DNA of 64,000 nucleotides, from the NCBI GenBank assembly GCA_020055645.1, contig CM034547.1:62283884-62347883 (forward strand). The letters run 5' to 3'. The number at the start of each line of letters is the position of its first letter. Position 1 is the first letter of the stretch. The notes beneath the pieces are model-generated. The model was not told the origin of the DNA, ran no database searches, and saw only the letters and a program-made list of their open reading frames with translations. Below are positions 42,371 to 50,296 of this stretch, piece after piece. A program made the translations under genes and the position numbers. Origin of the DNA: Tomocerus qinae (taxonomy: Eukaryota > Arthropoda > Collembola > Entomobryomorpha > Tomoceridae).

Positions 42371-42487
42371 TTATTTTAGCGAGCAATTATTTTCAACCAA
42401 AGATTTCCTCGCAAATATTTGCAACTTCTGGAACGCAGTCTTCATTTTCTTCAGTCTTTTAGTGTAATCCTCGTTACTGTCAAACAT
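42371..42487 (-). CDS. Candidate 38-aa lysine-rich microprotein or single exon
   Basis: On the minus strand, ATG at 42487 opens 38 codons (MFDSNEDYTK...) ending in TAA at 42373-42371. The middle is lysine-rich and could form an amphipathic helix. The start context (AGAACAATG) is good and shares 16 bases exactly with the start of the membrane-protein gene at 6889. It lies head to head with the CBM14 gene whose ATG is at 42529, only about 40 bases away. No splice partner, domain or poly(A) site is clear. It could be a genuine small ORF, one exon of a longer gene, or chance. Confidence 0.28.
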   Translation of the reverse strand: MFDSNEDYTKRLKKMKTAFQKLQIFARKSLVENNCSLK

Positions 42488-42528
42488 TGTTCTCCCATTT
42501 CTACCGCTTAAATATTTATTTACAAATA

Positions 42529-43132
42529 ATGCCACTTTCACATATTTTATTCCTACATATTTGCACACTAATAAGTCTTAAAACAGTTTCAACCGCATCC
42601 CCCTGGGTAGAGGTAAATATCTTTACTTATTACTTCAATTGTAAACTATCTTCTTACCAGTCATCTTCAATATCTTATTTCGTATTATTAATTTTCCACT
42701 TAAGGAATTTAATGTGTAGTAATTGTAACAAAATCATGTCTGATTTTTCAGCCTACTTCATATGAAAGCTGCCCAATCGAAGGGGTGGTAAATATCACGT
42801 TCCGAAATTACTGCGAAATGTTTACAAATTGTAACAATGGTGTTTCCCAATTGGTAACGTGTCCAGATGGACTTCATTTCAATAAACGGAAGAAAGTTTG
42901 CGATTTCCCAAAAAATATAAGAAATTGTGACCCTATGGATAGTTTTGCAGCGACGACGGCTAAACCCAGTCCGCAGCTTGTAGCCCAAATAAGTCAGAAT
43001 TTTGAGTGTGATCCTATAGATATTATTGTGAAAAAACGGGGAAAGCGAAGATGTAAAGTTCAGATTATTTGTGCCAACGGTATTTCCTTTCTGTTGAAAA
43101 AGTGTTTGCAGACCATTAGCTTCAGACTCTAG
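42529..43132 (+). CDS. Secreted chitin-binding (CBM14/peritrophin-A type) protein, two exons
   Basis: Exon 1 (42529-42612) encodes 28 residues with a hydrophobic leader, a likely signal peptide. Donor GAG|GTAAAT and acceptor GATTTTTCAG bound a 139-base phase-0 intron. Exon 2 (42752-43132) ends in TAG. The product is 154 residues. Residues 35-87 hold six cysteines (35, 49, 55, 65, 78, 87) with the spacing C-x13-C-x5-C-x9-C-x12-C-x8-C, the peritrophin-A/CBM14 pattern, including CPDGLHF and VCDFP. A threonine/proline-containing linker follows. A second segment (residues 114-146) keeps only four cysteines and lacks the last pair, so it looks like a truncated or decayed second module. CBM14 proteins bind chitin in cuticle or peritrophic matrix; that role is inferred from the family. 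An AATAAA lies at 43283-43288. Confidence 0.85.
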
Positions 43133-43282
43133 CCATAACAATTTTATTGGATTTGTATTTTCGATGCATGTGAATACTCAGATCATTGTTCATCGAAATC
43201 CTCGTTTCATTTCTATTGTTCCTCTTAGTTATATTGAGGGCAATATGGGGCAATATAATTTCTTCTGTACTACAACCGATGA

Positions 43283-43288
43283 AATAAA
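43283..43288 (+). terminator. Poly(A) signal of the CBM14 gene
   Basis: AATAAA lies 151 bases after the stop codon of the chitin-binding gene on the same strand. It is the first such hexamer downstream and a plausible cleavage signal. Confidence 0.5.
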
Positions 43289-45847
43289 ATGGGCAATTTG
43301 TTAATCCAAATTTATTTCTCTTGATTTAAGTATGCACTCCGTAGTGCCATAGAACTACTGCTTATTGTGTGCAGTTCAAAATAATAAATAATTCGTTAAC
43401 TAAAAGGGTTAAAGTACGATAAGACTTATTTAATGCAATTTGCAATCACTCACCATAAAATTAGGCGATACGATAATTTTCCAATTCCAGTTGAGAACTG
43501 GCCTTTGAGACACTACTACTTATAAAATTAGACAGACCTCAACCTCAACAGCCTCACTATCAGTCTAAACATAGTCTCAGTTTATAATGTTATTATATGC
43601 GCCACTGCACTTGATTACCAGGGTCATCGGTCTCATGAAATCTTATTGCACAATGAAAACACTCGGCTAAGCCACTTAACTAAACTGATTCGTCATCTTA
43701 TCGGAAATAAACAAATTACAATTATAGTAGCTCTTCAACTTCATTATGCTCATGATTTAACTTTATGTTCCTTATTACTATTGGCAAAACAATTTCCATT
43801 ATGCCATTATGGGCCTTATTCATACCATAATATACTTTACATTGCTGCTGATTGATATCTTAAAGCTAGCTTTATTGAATGAGTGTGAATTAAGCCCAAT
43901 TTACATTCAAGAAGAAGGTTTATGTTTCACTATTTCATAATAGACACTTAAAAGTTCATATAGTCACACTTAACTATTCTTATTGTACACTAAATTTACT
44001 TTCACGTGCATAATGCAGTACAATTTGTACATGTTAATATAAGAAACAAATTAAATTCGCATGTAAAACAATTACCTTAATTTAATGCATTAAAATAATC
44101 TGAAAATCTGTAATTTAGTTTGTATTAATGATCTAGACTAGATTTTAAAATGGGCTAGTAAGTAGCACTGGGTAAATTAGAAAACATCATGTACTTATTA
44201 AATCAGCTGAGCAATGAAGTAAATAATTGTTATCATAACTGCTGATTACATTCTAAAGTACAGTGCGGTTGACCATAATTATTTACGATAATTAGTCGCT
44301 ACAGCTTCTTTCTGTCAGCTGCTATTTAAATCTAAATTAGCCAAGAAACGGAATTTATTGTTCACTTTCATCCTCTTTTAGTGAATGTTGATTTTAGTAA
44401 AGTGTTAAATAATGGAATCTAATATAGAATCTGTTGCATTATGAAATGTAAATGGATTTTCTCATCAAGTGAGACATGACGAGGGTGAGAGTAGTAACAT
44501 TGGCCGTATAAACCTTGATTTGCCATTTGTGCTGTCACTGTGTTAAGTGAAGAGGGATCTTTGGCATCTTTTCATTTAAATTAATCCCAAACACTCAATA
44601 TATCCACTTGAGCATAAATGTGCGAGCAAAATAACCGCCTGCCACAAATCTACGTAAATAGTATGCTCATGCATGTTCATATGAGGGAAATGTCAAGTGG
44701 TTATTTCATGAATATGCATATGAGAAAGCATTAGTCACAATAGTCACGTAAGGCACATCAACTTGGTGTGATCTCATAATTTTATTTAGTGACAGGTGTT
44801 GTGAATTTAGTTTTATGGCATGGTAAATGATCACATGTGCCTAACTAACTTCACCATTAGTCTCCTATTGAAATGCAAGTCCCATGCTCTACTTTCAGTT
44901 TTAATCAACTTCTCTGTGGGAATCAGAATAAATTATCAAATCCTAGGCGCAGCTCGATGTAACAGACGTAACGTCAAAAAAGATCATATCAACTATTACA
45001 TTCGAATTGAACATTTATTCGACTAACTTTTAGAAAGATTGCCTTTTAGCAACAGTAGTACATTTCATCTTTACATAAAATATACATAGAGTACATATAA
45101 CGAATTTGCAAAACAGTGGCAATTAAATCAACTTTGGTGATGTTTGTTGAATGTTACATTCCGAAACACACGTCTACGTAGAAAACCTCCTCTAGTCCCT
45201 TCTTTCCTTTTAGTTGGTGAATTTAGGAGAAACGAATGTCTATCTAGCTCTGAACTGAAGAGTGATTTGTCTATAAAACCCTTGGAGCATAAAAGCCAAG
45301 TCAGCCATCAAATTGTTCTCTGTTGTTCATCTGACACCCTACCTTGCTAGTAAATAAATCTCGCTGAAATCAGCAGAGTAATTCTTCTTGATCTCAGTCT
45401 ACATTTTATTTTTCTTATATAATAGATTAATAGATATAAGCCATAGTCTATCCAAATCAAAATCATGGCAAGAAGCTGTGCGCAACCTATTGTTATATTT
45501 TATCATTTTTACACGAAGCTATTTTACAACGCAAGTGACTGAATTAACATGAATTAGTAAAATTCTTTATTCAATTTGCTTTACTTTGTTTGCTTATAGC
45601 TTGTATAAGCAACCAAAATTTATGTAACTCCAGAAATTCATATTTATTTTGCTGTATTGCAATACAGAATGCCAATTAGACCGGAAAATATCGTCAAATC
45701 TCAAGTAGGTTTAACTAAATATTTTAACCAAGTTTGTCCACAGTCCACAACATTTTGGATTATATAACACAAACAGATTATGTAAGAAATTCCCCAAAAT
45801 TCTTCAGAATTTGTATATGTGTAGTCTTAGAATGAGATGTTTACACA
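43289..45847. other. AT-rich intergenic stretch
   Basis: No supported gene. A perfect 16-bp palindrome lies at 45652-45667. The region ends at the retrotransposon insertion site. Confidence 0.55.
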
Positions 45848-45852
45848 TGCAA
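45848..45852. repeat. Left target-site duplication of LTR element
   Basis: TGCAA, directly before the TG that opens the 5' LTR and repeated at 50292-50296 after the CA that closes the 3' LTR. Five-base duplications are usual for BEL/Pao integrases. Confidence 0.85.
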
Positions 45853-46465
45853 TGTACGAGACCTCTCGTGGTAACTTTCATCATTTTTCCAGACCACGCA
45901 CTAAAAAGTGCATTTTTATTCTATTTCAATTCCACTCAATTAAGTTGTAATTATTAAGCAATATTCTAAGCTATTCCTATCACTACATTCTGAACTAGAC
46001 GCTCAATGAGCATTCACTCTCTCTCTTGCTTCCAGAAAGCATCTTTGTAATTCTCTCTCGTGACAACGTGCAAGTTCATACTTCACTTGTCACCCTTTTT
46101 ATAATTAAATAAAATAGATTAGTAGTTAGTAAATAACTACAGTTTACAGTGCTTTATTTAGTAAACACATTTTCAATAAAGTACACACACTTAGCTAGCT
46201 AGCAAAGTTGACCAGCCGAACTGGAATTGACCGAAGCCTGCCTAGTCTAACCAGCCATCCTCCTGACACCAATTGTCACTCAACCTCAACAATCACCACA
46301 TCTCATCGTCATTTAATTGACATTCTTTTACCATACCGAACCAGCCGGATTTACGACCCGTCTGGAAGTGCCTTAGTGAATCATATTCATTTAAGTGCTA
46401 ATAATATTCAATCCCCAGTTAGTAGTACTAGTTTGGCATAGCGTCCTGCGTTCGCACCCCATTCA
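45853..46465 (+). repeat. 5' LTR
   Basis: 613 bp, beginning TGTACGAGACC and ending CCCCATTCA, with TG...CA termini. Read base by base, it appears identical to 49679-50291. It contains a TATA-like stretch near 46098-46110 and AATAAA at 46175-46180, placing R roughly at 46130-46200 and U5 after it. The 77-codon frame inside each LTR is a repeat by-product, not a gene. Confidence 0.92.
46098..46110 (+). promoter_or_regulatory. LTR TATA-like promoter element
   Basis: The stretch TTTATAATTAAAT follows a C-rich segment in the LTR and lies about 70 bases before the AATAAA at 46175-46180. It is the best candidate for the U3 core promoter. The transcription start is not determinable from sequence. 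Confidence 0.4.
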
Positions 46466-46466
46466 T

Positions 46467-46480
46467 TGGTCCTTCGAAGC
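46467..46480 (+). other. Primer-binding site
   Basis: TGGTCCTTCGAAGC begins one base after the 5' LTR. TGG complements the CCA end of a tRNA, and the position is exactly where minus-strand DNA synthesis is primed in LTR elements. I did not assign the specific primer tRNA. Confidence 0.7.
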
Positions 46481-46567
46481 AACGGATATTTTTGGACAAC
46501 CAAAATTGAACCGTAAGTTTGTGGTTTTTCAACGTAACGAGTGCTACTAACCGTTAACCGCCATTTA

Positions 46568-46742
46568 TTTGACGTCCAAAAGAAGACGATCAAACCAGAA
46601 ACCTCCCATCACCTATCGCTACCTGACGTTCAAAAGAAAACGGAAAAGGTAAATATCTCTCTCTACCTACTTGACGTTCAAAAGAAGACGATCAAGACAA
46701 ATCTCTTCATCTCATCTTGACGTACAAAAGATACGGATCAAG
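46568..46742 (+). repeat. Leader hairpin array (four tandem stem-loops, loop CAAAAGA)
   Basis: Four stem-loops lie between the primer-binding site and the Gag ATG. L1 46568-46594: TTTGA-CGTC pairs with GACG-A-TCAAA. L2 46621-46650: ACCT and CGTT pair with AACG and AGGT across an internal loop. L3 46670-46696: CTTGA-CGTT pairs with GACG-A-TCAAG, including one T-G wobble. L4 46716-46742: CTTGA-CGTA pairs with TACG-GA-TCAAG. All enclose CAAAAGA or CAAAAGAA. L1, L3 and L4 carry a one- or two-base purine bulge on the 3' side at the same place; L2 has a larger internal loop there. Spacing is 46-54 bases. Paired positions change together (loop-closing pair C-G, T-A, T-G, A-T; outermost pair T-A or C-G), which supports a conserved RNA structure. 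Function is unknown; packaging or dimerisation is plausible. Confidence 0.75.
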
Positions 46743-46820
46743 CCAAACCGCATCTCTCTACCTGACATACGTTAGTCATAATTTTAATTAAAATAATTAA
46801 AATAAAAATCATTCAGCACA

Positions 46821-49463
46821 ATGGATCCAATCAAAGCAGATCGCCGTGCACTCTCAGTTACCATAACACGCCTGCAGAAAGCCATCGCAATGTATGACGT
46901 CACTGCACCACCCTCACTTCCGGAAATCCTCATTCAAGAAGGAGATATCCAGCAAGCAAAAACAAAATGTGCTGCTCTCACCGAAAGAGCAAGTGCCGTC
47001 GCAAAATCAGACGCCGAATTCCTGACTGAAGCTGCAGAATTCGTCGTATTGGAAGACATAATCTCTAAAGCCAGCATCAAACTGGCAGAACTAAAAAGTA
47101 CTTATCCTACCGCACCCCCAGCAGGAGGAGCACCCTCCGCAGGAGCAGATATAAAGCTTCCAAAAATCGAAATACCTCCATTTAAAGGAAACACGCAAGA
47201 CTGGTTATCCTTTCAAGATCTCTTCATCTCATCAATACACAATAATGCAAAACTCTCTGGATCTCAGAAGATGCAATATCTAAAAGGATTATTGCAAGGT
47301 GAGCCAGCCAATTTAATTAAAGATATACCTGTCACCGACTTGAATTACAATCAAGCTTGGGACTCATTAAAATCAAGATACGAGATCAAGCGTGACATAA
47401 TCAGATCACACTTTGACCGCATCATCGCACTGCCAAACGTTGGGCAAGGAAACCCAACGTTACTGCGTAGAATAGCAGACACCACCAATGAAATTGACAG
47501 AGCTCTCTCAGTACTGAAACTCACACCTGAGCAGAAATGGGACTCTGCAATCATCCACATCATGTCCAGAAAATTGGATACAGAAACAAGAGTGAAATGG
47601 GAAGAGAATCTCACTTCGGATGAAATTCCAAGCATCCCCAAGTTCACCGAATTTATCATCACTCAAGCAAGAGCCACCGCAGCCGGAGGAGCAAAACCGA
47701 AGCCTCCACAGAATCCGAGCAGCAGTGGAAACGACAAAAAACAGGTACACTTACATACTAATCAAAATGAAAATTGTGGTTGTCCAAAGTGTAGTGGAAA
47801 GCACCCGCTACATAGATGTGCTGATTTCCGGGAAGCCACGCTCGATGACCGATGGAATTTGGTAAAAGGCGACAATTTATGCCGCATCTGTTTTGGAAAC
47901 CATCACACCTCAGACTGTACCGCGCCATTCACCTGCAAAAAAGGTTGCGAAAATAAACACAACATACTACTGTGCAGAAAGCACAAACCGAAGTCCGCCC
48001 CACCGAAGAAAGTGGAACACGTTGTCCAAGAGGATGACAACGCATCGGAAACTCCAGAAGAAAATCCGATATTGAAAAATTATTTCTCTCATACTGGAAG
48101 AAAATCTCAAGTTCTTCTGGCCACAGCTCTAATCTATGTAAAAGATTCCAGAAACAATTATCAAGTATGCAGAGCTCTACTTGATAGCGGGTCTCAAGGA
48201 AGTTTCATGACAGCAAAATGTGCAACTGGCCTTGGACTCAAGAAGACAAACAAGATTGTCAATATTATGGGACTTGGAGGAATCGACACCGGAACAGTCA
48301 CCAAGTCTGTCAACTGTGTGTTCACCCCAATCCACGACAAAGAGAAGAGTTTCTACGTGGAAGCCTTCATCAAGCCTAAGATCACCGAAGATCTACCCAC
48401 CCACCAAGTCGAACCGAAGACTTGGCCACACATTGAAGGGCTCAAATTAGCCGACCCTCACTTTCACACTCCAGGTAAAATTGATATATTACTTGGATGT
48501 GATATCTATGATCAGCTTGTTTTAGAAAGCAAGAAAACTGGACCACCGGGAACCCCAACTGCCAGAGAGACAGAATTGGGATGGATTCTCAGCGGCCCTC
48601 TCACTACACCAGAACCAACCTTCACTTGTGCTCATACAAGTTGCGATTTGAAAATCAAGAATCAAACTCGCAAGAATCCTGTCATCATCGACAAAAAGAA
48701 AATACCCACCCCAACTATCAACTCATCCGCCGACGCCGACTTAGAAGAAATCAGTCGGAAGAGACAAATGGCTGCCAGACTTTCGGCAAAAGCTGAATGT
48801 TCTTCCAGCCCATCTCAACAAATGCAACCAGAACCAGCAAGTTCTTCTTTAAATCATGTGACTAGAATTTATCAGTTGGAAGATAAACTTGAAAATATCA
48901 AGAAATATCTCGAGAAAAAGGGATTAGCTCACCAAGAGCTCAAAACTAAATATCAATACCAGGAGCAAGAACTCAACTGCCTCCTGTATAAATATAAACA
49001 TATAATCCGACTAATAAAACTTCAGCAAAATGGAGATTTTATAATCAAGTATTCGCCAGAGATGGAAGCAAGTGTCAATTCCAAAGTGAGTACCGCTCCT
49101 CCATCTGACTCAACTAATCATGCTGCATCGGCCCGCGACAAGACTCCGGAACCAGCAGCAGCCACCAACAACAACAAACACACAACCCCTCCAACCAAGG
49201 AGGAAGATGAGGACACACCTCAAACAATTAAAGACATCGAAGTGGAGAGGAAATCCACACGAGATAAAAATTCATCTCAAGCCATTGAAGCGGGGAGGAA
49301 ACCCGCACGAGACATATCATATCAACACACCGAAGTGGAGAGGAAATCCACACGAGACTTACCCGATCATGACCACTCGCCAGAAAAGAAACCTGGACGA
49401 ATGAAAGCCAACGAACACATCGAACCTGGGAGGAAACCAGGACGAGAAACCCTCAAGGAGTGA
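46821..49463 (+). CDS. BEL/Pao Gag-protease polyprotein with coiled-coil and repeat tail
   Basis: 880 codons, ATG with A at -3, stop TGA. Residues about 113-285 match the BEL/Pao Gag region (DUF1759 type; LPKIEIPPFKG then DWLSFQDLF). Cysteine/histidine clusters at about 321-333, 354-366 and 372-389 are nucleic-acid-binding zinc knuckles. Residues about 430-595 are the DUF1758-type retropepsin-like protease: LLDSGSQ at 453-459 with catalytic Asp455, and the family's closing ELGWILSG at 585-592. In relatives the reverse transcriptase starts soon after this; here it is missing. Instead there is a charged linker, a predicted coiled coil (about 678-735) and five 15-16-residue repeats (about 806-880) with ERK/GRK cores. 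The repeats coincide with RNA hairpins. The product should assemble particles and process itself, but cannot copy or integrate DNA alone. Confidence 0.9.
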   Translation: MDPIKADRRALSVTITRLQKAIAMYDVTAPPSLPEILIQEGDIQQAKTKCAALTERASAVAKSDAEFLTEAAEFVVLEDIISKASIKLAELKSTYPTAPPAGGAPSAGADIKLPKIEIPPFKGNTQDWLSFQDLFISSIHNNAKLSGSQKMQYLKGLLQGEPANLIKDIPVTDLNYNQAWDSLKSRYEIKRDIIRSHFDRIIALPNVGQGNPTLLRRIADTTNEIDRALSVLKLTPEQKWDSAIIHIMSRKLDTETRVKWEENLTSDEIPSIPKFTEFIITQARATAAGGAKPKPPQNPSSSGNDKKQVHLHTNQNENCGCPKCSGKHPLHRCADFREATLDDRWNLVKGDNLCRICFGNHHTSDCTAPFTCKKGCENKHNILLCRKHKPKSAPPKKVEHVVQEDDNASETPEENPILKNYFSHTGRKSQVLLATALIYVKDSRNNYQVCRALLDSGSQGSFMTAKCATGLGLKKTNKIVNIMGLGGIDTGTVTKSVNCVFTPIHDKEKSFYVEAFIKPKITEDLPTHQVEPKTWPHIEGLKLADPHFHTPGKIDILLGCDIYDQLVLESKKTGPPGTPTARETELGWILSGPLTTPEPTFTCAHTSCDLKIKNQTRKNPVIIDKKKIPTPTINSSADADLEEISRKRQMAARLSAKAECSSSPSQQMQPEPASSSLNHVTRIYQLEDKLENIKKYLEKKGLAHQELKTKYQYQEQELNCLLYKYKHIIRLIKLQQNGDFIIKYSPEMEASVNSKVSTAPPSDSTNHAASARDKTPEPAAATNNNKHTTPPTKEEDEDTPQTIKDIEVERKSTRDKNSSQAIEAGRKPARDISYQHTEVERKSTRDLPDHDHSPEKKPGRMKANEHIEPGRKPGRETLKE
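49242..49441 (+). repeat. 3' hairpin array inside the ORF (five tandem stem-loops, loop GAGGAAA)
   Basis: Stem-loops at 49242-49258, 49290-49306, 49335-49351, 49380-49396 and 49425-49441, spaced 48, 45, 45 and 45 bases. The 5-bp stems are GTGGA/TCCAC, GCGGG/CCCGC, GTGGA/TCCAC, CCAGA/CCTGG (four pairs plus one mismatch) and CCTGG/CCAGG. The 7-base loop is GAGGAAA in four and AAAGAAA in the fourth. ACGAGA follows each of the four strong hairpins and ACGAAT follows the weaker one. GAA precedes all but the fourth. Four of the five stem positions change in a compensatory manner while the loop stays fixed. The array sits in the last 75 codons of the Gag-protease ORF, so it is constrained both as protein repeat and as RNA structure. 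Confidence 0.82.
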
Positions 49464-49678
49464 TTGGCACACGTTGGCCACTGCCACCTCCACCATCATC
49501 TCTTCAATAATCAATTTATTATTTATCTCATTCATATTTAAATAATATTTCTCTCAATATTCATTTCTTTGATAATTACGTACATCTAATACTTAAGATT
49601 ATTTCATGCCGTAATTTTATCTAATCAATTTAAAAACTCTCTTTTCTTTTTGAAATAAGTATTTCAACGGGAGGTGTA
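49464..49678 (+). other. 3' non-coding region and polypurine tract
   Basis: 215 bases between the ORF stop and the 3' LTR, AT-rich, with no trace of pol. The purine run GGGAGG at 49669-49674, just before the LTR, is the best polypurine-tract candidate for plus-strand priming, although it is short and separated from the LTR by four bases. Confidence 0.5.
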
Positions 49679-50291
49679 TGTACGAGACCTCTCGTGGTAA
49701 CTTTCATCATTTTTCCAGACCACGCACTAAAAAGTGCATTTTTATTCTATTTCAATTCCACTCAATTAAGTTGTAATTATTAAGCAATATTCTAAGCTAT
49801 TCCTATCACTACATTCTGAACTAGACGCTCAATGAGCATTCACTCTCTCTCTTGCTTCCAGAAAGCATCTTTGTAATTCTCTCTCGTGACAACGTGCAAG
49901 TTCATACTTCACTTGTCACCCTTTTTATAATTAAATAAAATAGATTAGTAGTTAGTAAATAACTACAGTTTACAGTGCTTTATTTAGTAAACACATTTTC
50001 AATAAAGTACACACACTTAGCTAGCTAGCAAAGTTGACCAGCCGAACTGGAATTGACCGAAGCCTGCCTAGTCTAACCAGCCATCCTCCTGACACCAATT
50101 GTCACTCAACCTCAACAATCACCACATCTCATCGTCATTTAATTGACATTCTTTTACCATACCGAACCAGCCGGATTTACGACCCGTCTGGAAGTGCCTT
50201 AGTGAATCATATTCATTTAAGTGCTAATAATATTCAATCCCCAGTTAGTAGTACTAGTTTGGCATAGCGTCCTGCGTTCGCACCCCATTCA
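49679..50291 (+). repeat. 3' LTR
   Basis: 613 bp, the same length as the 5' LTR and without a difference in my base-by-base reading. The R-region AATAAA at 50001-50006 would end the element's transcript. Identity of both LTRs implies that little time has passed since insertion, unless gene conversion has homogenised them. Confidence 0.92.
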
Positions 50292-50296
50292 TGCAA
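50292..50296. repeat. Right target-site duplication of LTR element
   Basis: TGCAA, matching 45848-45852. It fixes the LTR boundaries to the base. Confidence 0.85.

Larger units (their letters stand above)
45853..50291 (+). mobile_element. Non-autonomous BEL/Pao LTR retrotransposon (Gag-protease only)
   Basis: A complete 4,439-bp element: 613-bp LTR, 3,213-bp internal region, 613-bp LTR, flanked by TGCAA. It has a primer-binding site, a leader with tandem hairpins, a single 880-codon ORF and a 215-bp 3' region. The ORF has BEL/Pao-type Gag, zinc knuckles and aspartic protease. Reverse transcriptase, RNase H and integrase are entirely absent, so it must rely on enzymes from another element. 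Family members with pol are usually well over 5 kb. LTRs that look identical and an intact ORF point to a recent insertion. The layout resembles the gag-only terminal-repeat elements (TR-GAG) described in plants; that comparison is mine. Confidence 0.88.

Noticed and set aside
42758..43141. 127-codon minus-strand frame
   Set aside because: Antisense shadow of the CBM14 exon, whose cysteine pattern settles the strand.
46208..46441. 77-codon frame in the 5' LTR, repeated at 50034-50267
   Set aside because: Identical because the LTRs are identical; it lies in U5/R and has no protein features.
46763..46778. Possible fifth leader hairpin TGAC/GTCA
   Set aside because: It has the spacing of the array but lacks the CAAAAGA loop and bulge.
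49188..49203. Possible extra hairpin CCTCC/GGAGG upstream of the 3' array
   Set aside because: Loop is not GAGGAAA and ACGAGA is missing, so it does not belong to the family.
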